Shown in pieces: positions 55,283 through 64,000 of a DNA stretch of 64,000 nt (position 1 is its first letter; each line of letters begins with the position of its first letter). Made by a program: the position numbers and the translations under genes. The notes under the pieces are model-generated. The model saw only the letters and a program-made list of their open reading frames with translations, was not told where the DNA came from and searched no databases. The stretch is from the NCBI GenBank assembly GCA_017311185.1, contig JAESUZ010000469.1, positions 165,211 through 229,210 on the forward strand. Direction: 5' to 3'. Source of the stretch: Proteles cristata cristata (lineage: Eukaryota; Chordata; Mammalia; Carnivora; Hyaenidae).

Positions 55283-58200
55283 CTCAGAACAAGAGAGTTC
55301 AAACTTGTTTGGGGCCTCTGATCCTAGAAGGTCGGTTCTCTGTCTCTGATGGCCCCTGAGCAGTGAACCGAGCCGCTGCTGGCCTCAACATCAGGCTCAG
55401 CCCTGTCCTTGGGAAAGCCCTGAACTTGGCTGAATGCTCTCCTGCTGCTGTCCTGAAGGTCCTGGTGATTTTACCTCTGGACTTGTGTTCTGTAGATGAA
55501 GTCTGATGGGGCTGTGGCGTCTACGCCAGGGTGGGAGGAATGCCTGTGGCAAGCATGCCCACCCCCCTTGCTGTGTGACCACACTGTGAATGCCCATGGG
55601 CACAGGATCCCGGGTGGCCCGCCGGGCATGGGGGTTCAGTGGGACTCAGAATGAGTGAGAAGCAGGCATATTATGTTGACGACTAACAGCCCTGAGAAGC
55701 CACACTTTCCATGCGAACCAGAACTTGCTCCAAATGTAGGAAGAAGGCACTTGTGTCCTGAGTAATACAGACAACCTAGGAAATGTGCCATTCCCCTCCC
55801 AATGGTGCATCCTCTCGTTAGCTCATCTCGTAGGCTGGGAAGAGGAAGGGAGTGCAGTGTGGGCAGCCCTCTCCCTTCCCGACCTTCCTCTCCAGCTTCC
55901 CAAAGGCAAGTGGTGTCGGCAGGAGGTGCACATATGAAGGGATGAACACAAAACTTTGAGAGACCTTTCTTGCCCCATTTCCATTCCCCTCGTAGCATTG
56001 GCTACTAGATGCAAGCTATCTAATTTCGGTGATCCAGTGGATGCATAAGGAGAAGCTCTTATGTTTACAGTTAAAATATAAAGATAAACAATAAAATTCA
56101 TGTGAATGATTTCCAATGTCATTTTTTCTCTCCTTAGAATGACTAAGAATTAAATAGCAAAACCCATCATGACAAGTTGAGGCAGAGACCATGGAAAGAA
56201 GGAATTTCTGTATCTTGAACACCATTTTCCCGCCTTGATTTTTGAATAAGGAGTTTTGCATTTCATTTTCTCAAGGGGCCTGGAAAGGTAGGTGTGTCTC
56301 TGCCTTGAATGCTGATCTCTTGTCTGAGGTCTTGGGCAGCCCCCCTGACCCTCGGGGAGTGGGGGGCTATGCAGGTGAGCGGACTTCCTTTCATAATGAA
56401 AACTCTCATTTTTGACACCAAAAAATAACAGAAGCCAACTGGTTCAAGGCCTTCCCCTTCCCCTCCAGTTCATGTAAATTTTTGAGGTGTTATTTTTCCA
56501 TGCCTCTGGGAAGTCCTAAAACCCAACACACTTTTGCATAAACATAAGTGGTATATTTATCTTGGGGTTCCTCTTTCTGAAACTCTTGAAGTGACATTTG
56601 GCTGGGGGCTGTTTTACCTTTTATCTTGAGTTCATGCTCAGCCTTACAGATTTTATTAAATATAACAAGCAAGAAACTGGGGTGGGGCTAATGTAAGTTG
56701 AAGGCCAATGGTGTGCACAGTAGGGTCGTCAGATGTCCTGCTCGGTGGGGCCCAGACATTATCTCTGTAAACTTCCTAACTTGTCTCAAGTGTGAAAGAA
56801 GGGAGGAGTCAAAAGCACTCAAAAATAAAAAAAGTTTAGGCCAAGGGGAGAGAAAGCCAATGTGAATCTCAAAGTTTTCTAGGTTTTTGGGTGGAGCAAA
56901 CGTGGAAAGTTGAATCCTGACATGTGAATTGGGACATTGAGGGGAGCTGGTGGGACTGTGTGTGGAGAGCAGACCGTCTCCATCCAAAGTGCCATCAGCC
57001 CTGGATCCCCTGCTTACAGCAGCTGCTTGGTTTCGGAGCACTTTCAGCAGCACAGACGCCCTGGGATCTTGAGTCAGCTGTGGGGGCAGGGGCTGGTCTC
57101 TTTCAGGGTTGGTGGGAGCTGCTCCTGGAGGGTCAGCCTGGAGGCTTGCTCTCCAGCCTCCCTCTCGATGTTTGATATTAAATTCCTTTCTTCGTAATCA
57201 GCTGCAGAGGATTCTGCTGTGTGCCACGGAACCTGCTGTGTGCCATGGAACCCTCTGTGTGCCATGGAACTCTCTGTGTGCCATGGAACCTGCTGTGTGC
57301 CATGGAACCTGCTGTGTATACAGATCCTGAATCCTTCCACTGGGTTCCACCGAGGGATTGCTGTGATCCCAGCTTCATCAAACCCGGGCCACTGCGGAGT
57401 AACAGTCCAGGTTCTGATCTACCACGGGAACAGCTAATGAGGACCACCGAGCCATGGCTTGTGCAGGTGCATGGAACCCAGACCCTGTCAAGCGCACCAA
57501 CGTCCCAGGTGAAATAACCTTCTTTCCCCCTGGTTTCCTTTCCTCGGCAATACCCAGGTTTGGGCTGTTATAAATTAGTACATTCTTTTAATTCTTTTGA
57601 CATGTAATCTCTCCTCCTCTGGGCTTTGTGGTGTAATGGCCCCGGTGACCTGTGGAGATGGTCTTTCTTAAGACAAACTGGTTGCCACTCCCATTCTAAT
57701 AAGGGAGAAGCCAACCCTTGAGAGACCTCTGGATGTTGGGGGAGCATGCACCGCATTCGGCTGCCCTGCTCTGACTCAGTAACTGGATAATTATCTTTGG
57801 GTGGGACCCCAAGCAAGCAAGCAAGCCATCTTCAGCTTTTTAGGCCACATCATGATCAATTCATCCTTGGATTTGACGGCCTCAAGAACCTGAAGGGTTC
57901 AAGATTGCGGTGACCCATTTGGGTGTTGTGTGAAGCCTGCGGCAAGCCTAGACAGGGGACCAGTGATCAAGAACCCAAGGGGTTTGAAACAAACCTATGC
58001 CCTTGGCAAGTAACTACTGTTTCTTTTGAGAAGCCTTGAGCATCGCACCGGGTCAGGGAGTCGCTGGATGCCTGGACTTGGTACCATGAAGACCTGAGCT
58101 GGAGGCTGTCTGACCCACTAACCGAGAACTCTTGTGCGTCCAGGGCCATCCCATCACCGAGCGGATGCAGTTTCTGGGAGGTCGGGCACCCGAAGGCACC

Positions 58201-58960
58201 TACGAGTGTGATAAACGGTGACTGGCTTATGTTCTGCTCTGTCCCACCCACTCTTGGCCAACAACTACGGCCAAGTGCTGAGTTCCCTGTAAGGGCTTGA
58301 CAGAGGAGACCAGGAGGATCGTGGCTTGCTTGTGCCCACGTCAGCTGCAGGGGCTCCCGCAGGCCCTTGTGGGGAGCCCTTGAAGGACCGTAAAGAGCCC
58401 TGCCAGCGCTGAGGCTCCCGGCAGCACCTTCTGCCCCACCATCACCACGGGGTGCCCGCAGGAGGGTTAGTCAGAGGCCCAGCCTGCTCTGACCCAGGAG
58501 CAGGGGCCCTGTGGTCTGAGGCTCCGCAAGAACAGAGCTAGATGCTTAGGGAAGAGTTATATGGGTGGGCTGGTGGGAATGGGCCCAGAGTAGGAGACCA
58601 TCTGTGTTATGTGTGCATGCTCACCAAAGGCCTTGCTGTGAATGAGGGTCTCGAACCCAGGAGGGTTGATGACAGGGAGTGTCAGTGAAAGACTTCCGCA
58701 GGGACCCTGTGCTTGCTCGAGGGGTTCTTATATAAAGTGGCATTGATGGCAGATACAGTGGTTATGTACGGGCTCAGTTATATGAGCACCTGCTTGCCCA
58801 GGCCAGTGTGACCACTGAAAGGCACAGCCTTTTTTTGATGGAGTGCAAGACCCTTGTGAAGACAGCTTGCTGGTGGTAGTAGATTGTTTATGTCGGATCT
58901 CTTCCCTCACAGGGAGGGCAGGACTGCCTCAGTGAAGTAGGTAATCCAGTCAATAAAAAG
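55283..58960. other. Upstream intergenic sequence, no gene seen
   Basis: Mixed-composition DNA without Ig exons, ITIM words or exon-like open frames. Apart from the 21-bp tandem repeat at 57.2 kb I could not assign it. Confidence 0.45.
57215..57320. repeat. 21-bp tandem repeat
   Basis: Five to six copies of GTGTGCCATGGAACCTGCTGT with CCTCTG and CTCTCTG variants. The 21-bp period is a multiple of three, which creates short repetitive open frames on both strands. Confidence 0.93.
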
Positions 58961-58967
58961 TATTTAT

Positions 58968-59165
58968 GAGGCACCTGGAGGGCTCAGTTGGTAAGCGTCT
59001 GACTCTAGATTTCAGCTCAGGTCATGATCTCACAGTTCGTGAGTTTGAGTCCCATGTTGGGCTCTGTGCTGAGCATGGAGCCTGCCTGGGATTGTCTCTC
59101 TCTCTACCCCTCCTCTGCTCATTCTCTCTCTCTTTCTCTCAAAAATAGATAAACATTAAAAAGAA
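58968..59165 (+). mobile_element. tRNA-Lys SINE
   Basis: GAGGCACCTGGAGGGCTCAG, GAGTTTGAGTCCCATG, CT tract and AAAAATAGATAAACATT tail. Confidence 0.9.
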
Positions 59166-59412
59166 CGATTTATTAATGGCACTAATATCTGAAATGGTAA
59201 GTAAAAGACAAAACATCCTGTGGTGGGAGCGGTAAGTTAAATCATGATTGGCTTTAATATGTGTTTGTTACTTTTGTTAAAAAACAGAGAGCTAAACAAA
59301 CAAAAACCAAAAACTCACGGAATGATTTTGTTATCTTGGGGGATGAGACCATGAGATTCGAAAATGTACCTTACTTCTAGTTTTAGACTTGAGAGTTTTT
59401 TTCACTGAAATC

Positions 59413-62400
59413 TTTTTTTTTTTTTTTCCAAATAGTTTATTGTCAAATTAGTTTCCACATAACACCCAGTGCTCATCCCCACAAGTGCCCCTCCTCCATG
59501 CCCACCCCTCCTCCCCCCCACATCCATCAGTCCTCAGTTTTTGTCAGCATTCAAGAGTCTCTCATGGTTTGCCTCTCCCCCTTTCCCCCACCATTTCCGC
59601 CCTTCTTCTCCCCCTTGGTCCTCTGTTAAGCTCCTCCTAATCCTCCTATACGTGCACACATATGATATTTGTCTTTCTGCCTGACTTATTTCGCTCAGCA
59701 TAACACCCTCAAGGTCCATCCATGTTGCTACACATGGCCAGATTTCATTGTTTCTCATTGCCATGTAGTATTCCATGGTATAGATAAACCACATCTTCTT
59801 GATCCATTCATCTGTTGATGGACACTTAGGCTCTTTCCAGGTTTTAGCTATTGTGGAGAGTGCTGCTATGAACATTGGGGTACATGTGCTCCTATGCATC
59901 AGCATTTCTGTATCCCTTGGGTAAATTCCTAGCAGTGCTATTGCTGGGTCATAGGGGGAGTTCTATTGTTAGTTTCTTTGAGGAACCTCCACACTGTTTT
60001 CCAGAGGGGCTGTACCAGTTTACATTCCCACCAACAGTGTAGGAGGGTGCCCGTTTCTCCACATCCTCGCCAGCATCTAGAGTTCTCTGATTGGCTCATT
60101 TTAGCCACTCTGACTGGCGTGAGGTGGTATCTCAGTGTGGTTTTGATTTGTATTTCCCTGATGAGGAGGGATGCTGAGCATCGTTTCATGTGTCTGTTGG
60201 CCATCTGGATGTCCTCTTTGGAGAAGTGTCTGTTCATATCTTCTGCCCATTTCTTCACTGGGTTGTTTGTTTTTCGGGCGTGTGTTTGGTGAGTTCCTTG
60301 TAGATTCTGGATATCAACCCTTTATCTGATATGTCATTTGCAACTATCTTTTCCCATTCCGTTGGTTGCCTATTAATTTTCTGGGTTGTTTCCTTGGCTG
60401 TGCAGAAGCTTTTAATCTTGAGGAGGTCCCAACAGTTTATTTTTGCTCTTGATTCCCTTGCTTTTGGGGATGTGTCAAGTAAGAAGTTGCTGCGGTGGAG
60501 GTCAAGGAGGTTGTTTCCTGCTTTCTCCTCTAGGGTGTTGATAGTTTCCTGTCTCACGTTCAGGTCCTTTATCCATTTTGAGTTTATTTTTGTGCATGGT
60601 GTGAGAAAATGATCTAGTTTCATTCTTCTGCATGTTGCTGTCCAGTTCTCCCAACACCATCTGTTAAAAAGGCTGTCTTTTTTCCATCGGATATTCTTTC
60701 CTGCTTTGTCAAAGATTAGTTGGCTGTATACTTTTGGGTCCACTTCTGAGTTCTCAATTCTGTTCCATTGGTCTATGTGTCTGTTTTTGTGCCAATACCA
60801 TACTGTCTTGATGATGACAGCTTTGTAGTAGAGGCTAAAGTCTGGGATGGTGATCCCTCCTGTCTTGGTTTTATTTTTCAGGATTACTTTGGCTATTCGG
60901 GGTCTTTTGTGGTTCCATACAAATTTTTGGATAGTTTGTTCTAGTTTTGAAAAGTATGCTGGTGCAATTTTGATTGAATTGCATTGAATGTGTAGATAGC
61001 TTTGGGTAGTAATGACATCTTAACTATATTTATTCTTCCTATCCATGAGCATGGAATGTTTTTCCACTTCTTTGTGTCTTCTTCAATTTCCTTCATAAGT
61101 TTTCTATAGTTTTCGTCATACAGATCTCTTGTATCCTTGGTTAGGTTTATTCCAAGGTATTTTATGGTTTTTTGTGCAATTGTGAATGGAATCAGTTTCT
61201 TGATTTCTCTTTCTGTTGCTTCATTGTTGGTGTATAAAAATGCAACCGATTTCTGTATGTTGGTTTTGTACCCTGCAACTTGGCTGAATTCTTGGATCAG
61301 TTCTAGTAGGCTTCTGGTGGAGTCTGTCAGGTTTTCGATGTACAGTAACATGTCATCTGCGAAGAGTGAAAGTTTGACTTCCTCTTTGCCAATTCTGATG
61401 CCTTTGATTTCCTTTGGTGTCTGATGGCTGATGCTAGGACTTCCAGCACTATGTTAAACAACAGTGGTGAGAGTGGGCATCCCTGTCGTGTTCCTGATCT
61501 CAGGGGGAAAGCTCTGAGTTTTTCCCGGTTGAGGATGATGTTAGCTGAAGGCTTCTCATAGATGGTTTTGATGATGTTTAAGTAGGTTCCTTCTATCCCA
61601 ACTTTCTCGAGAGTCTTTATTAAGAAGGGATGCTGTATTTTTTCAAATGCTTTTTCTGCATCTATTGACAGGATCATATGGTTTTTATGTTTTCTTTTAT
61701 TAATATGATGTATCACATTGATTGATTTGCGAATGTTGAACCAGCCCTGTAACCCAGAAATGAATCCCACTTGATCTTGGTGGATGATTCTTTTGATATG
61801 CTGCTGGAATTCGATTTGCAAGGATCTTGTTGAGAATTTTTGCATCCGTATTCATCAAGGATATTGGCCTGTAGTTCTTTTTTTTTGCTGGATCTCTGTC
61901 TGGCTTGGGAATCAGTGTGATGCTGGCTTCATAAAATGAGTCCGGGAGTTTTCCTTCGCTTTCTATTTTTTGGAATAGCTTGAGAAGAATTGGGATTAAT
62001 TCTGTTTTAAATGTCTGGGAGAATTCCCCAGGAAGCCATCAGGTCCAGGGCTCTTATTTGTTGGGAGATTTTTGATCACTGATTCAATTTCTTCACTTGT
62101 TATGGGTCTGTTCAGGTTTTCTATTTCTTCCCGTGTGAATTTTGGTAGTGAGTGTGTATTTAGGAATTTGTCCATTTCTTCTAAGTTGTCCAATTTATTG
62201 GCATATAATTTTTCATAGTATTCCCTGATAATTGCTTGTATTTGTGAGGGGTTGGTTGTAATAAGTCCATTTTCATTCATAATTTTGTCTATTTGGGTGC
62301 TCTCTCTTTTCTTTTGGATAAGTCTGGCTAGAGGGTTGTCAATTTTGTTTACTTTTTCAAAAACCAACTCTTGGTTTCATTGATCTGTTCAATTGTTTCT

Positions 62401-63418
62401 TTGGTCTCGATGTTGTTTATTTCTGCTCTAATTTTGACTATTTCTCTTCTTCTACTGGGTTTAGGGCGTTCTTGTTGCTCTGCCTCTAGTTCCTTTAGGT
62501 GAGCTGTTAGATTTTGGACTTGCGCTTTTTCTAATCTCTTGAAATAGGCCTGGAGAGCAATGTACTTTCCTCTTAGAACTGCCTTTGCCGCATCCCATAG
62601 ATTTTGAATTGTGTTTTCATTTTCATTTGTTTCCATATATTTTTTAATTTCATCTCTAATTGCCTGATTGGCCCATTCATTCTTTAGAAGGGTGTTCTTT
62701 AACCTCCATGTTTTGGAAGTTTTCCAGACTTCTTCCTGTAATTGATTTCAAGTTTCAAAGCATTGTGATCTGACAGTGTGCATGGTATGATCTCTATTCT
62801 TTTATATTTTTTGAGGGCTGCTTTATGTCCCAGTATGTGATCTATCTTGGAGAATGTGCCATGTGCACTTGAGAAGAAAGTAAATTCCTGGCCTCAGGAT
62901 GTAAAGTTCTAAATATATCTGTCAGATCCATCTGGTCCAATGTGTCTTTCAAGTCCATTATTTCTTTAGTGATTTTCTGTCTGGTTGACCTATCCATTGC
63001 TGTAAGTGGAGTATTGAAGTCCCCTGCTATTAGCACATTCTTATCTATAAGCTTGTTTCTGTTTGTGATTAATTGTTTTAGATATTTAGGTGCTCCCATA
63101 TTCGGTGCGTAGACATTTATGATTGTTAGTTCTTCCCGATGGATGGACCCTGTAATTATTATGTAGTGCCCTTCTTCATCTCTTGTGATTGTCTTTAATT
63201 TAAAGTCCAGTTTGTCTGATATAAGTATCGCTACTCCGGCTTTCTTTTGATTTCCTGTAGCATGATATGTATTTCTCCATCCCCTTACTTTTAATCTGGA
63301 AGGTATCTTCCCGTCTAAAATGAGTTTCTTGTAGACAGCATATAGATGGATTTTGTTTTTTAATCCATTCTGCTACCCTATATCTTTTGATTGGAGCATT
63401 CAGCCCATTTACATTCAG
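59413..63418 (-). mobile_element. L1 retrotransposon, 5'-truncated, about 4.0 kb
   Basis: Minus-strand L1 whose 3' end (reversed poly(A), then AATAGTTTATTGTCAAATTAG) is at 59,413. It extends 5' into the ORF2 endonuclease region at about 63.4 kb. ORF2 remnants follow in order on the minus strand: endonuclease-type LIAGDFNTPLTAMDRS (about 63.0 kb), a linker region (62.0-62.6 kb), reverse-transcriptase [12 protein letters not shown] (about 61.4 kb), and the C-terminal region with [16 protein letters not shown] (about 60.1 kb). The frame is broken by several shifts and stops, so it is non-functional. TTTTTCACTGAAATCT is present at both ends (about 59,397-59,412 and 63,419-63,434) as a target duplication. 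Confidence 0.95.
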
Positions 63419-63434
63419 TTTTTCACTGAAATCT

Positions 63435-64000
63435 TAAAGCTTACACAGGTAATCTCAAATAAAGGGAGCTTTCATATCACCAATTTGTAGCAGAATTGAA
63501 TTTTTTCATAAACTAGAATGTTCGATACATGTTGGTCTTAATCCACATATACTTTATTTACTGTATTTTTTCCAGTTCACTGTAAAAATGCTCTGTGTAC
63601 GGAATGTTTTACTGGCATAGTCTTGGAGAAGTGCAGGCTGTGTGTACATATCTTTTAGCACAAATGTCTTACATAATTTGTACCAAAAAAAAAAAGGTAA
63701 ATAAAAGAAAGGGGTGGCCTGACCCTGGAGGAAGTACTAAGTATGTGTTTTTAAAACAAAATGAAAAAAAGAAAAACACCCACATGATTTTAAACTGGGT
63801 TAAACTGGAGAGTCTTCTGACAGGAGCTCTCCCCTGTACTGTGCACCATAGTATGAACGGTACACCCCTGACCCCAGTGTTTTGAATAAGAAGTATTTAT
63901 TAAGCACATACTATGTGCCAGGGATCTGCCACAGTTCTAAGTGCTTGGGATCTATCAGTGAGCAAAAAGGACAGAAGGTGTTGTCCTTCTGAATCATACT
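63435..64000. other. Intergenic sequence with an MIR-like end
   Basis: No gene seen. From about 63,885, TTTATTAAGCACATACTATGTGCCAGGGATC is typical MIR. Confidence 0.55.

Noticed and set aside
57967..58251. Minus-strand 94-residue open frame
   Set aside because: No recognised domain. Neighbouring sequence gave no consistent gene or element structure.

Overview
This is mammalian nuclear DNA from a carnivore, most likely a cat-family (felid) species. More than 20 copies of a tRNA-Lys-derived SINE with the carnivore/felid head and a C/T-rich plus A-rich tail are scattered through it, along with several L1 elements that share one carnivore-type 3' end. Coding exons are short and separated by long introns. 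Only one protein-coding gene can be supported.

That gene lies on the minus strand between about 43.7 kb (start) and 11.39 kb (stop). It is an Fc receptor-like receptor, best matched to FCRL5. Reading in gene order, I could place a signal-peptide exon, the 21-nt signal-peptide mini-exon typical of this family, seven Ig-domain exons, a transmembrane exon, three cytoplasmic exons and the terminal coding exon. Every junction has AG/GT borders and the reading phase is continuous. The exception is one expected small cytoplasmic exon between 11,459 and 12,780, which I could not place with confidence. The predicted receptor is about 770-785 residues: an ectodomain of seven Ig domains, one membrane span, and a tail with an ITAM-like tyrosine pair followed by two ITIM-type tyrosines. 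Human FCRL5 has nine Ig domains, so the membrane-proximal array is shorter here. Its sixth domain exon looks like a mosaic of its two neighbours.

Layout. 0-11.4 kb: downstream flank, with SINEs, an L1 3' end, old repeats, CA-type microsatellites and a 17-bp minisatellite about 300 bp past the stop codon. 11.4-15.4 kb: tail, transmembrane and last Ig exons. 15.4-28.6 kb: Ig exons 6, 5 and 4, separated by introns holding an old L1, a long GGT/GAT array, a truncated younger L1 and a CpG-rich block with promoter-type motifs (about 26.8-28.0 kb). 30.0-34.1 kb: Ig exons 3, 2, 1 and the mini-exon. 34.1-43.7 kb: a first intron mostly filled by an old antisense L1 with nested repeats. 43.8-64 kb: upstream flank without recognisable genes, made of old L1 pieces (one containing a 19-bp minisatellite), young SINEs with clear target-site duplications, and a 4-kb 5'-truncated L1 at 59.4-63.4 kb.

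All family assignments rest on motif and domain recognition by eye. No database search was run, and repeat borders are approximate unless a target duplication is described.
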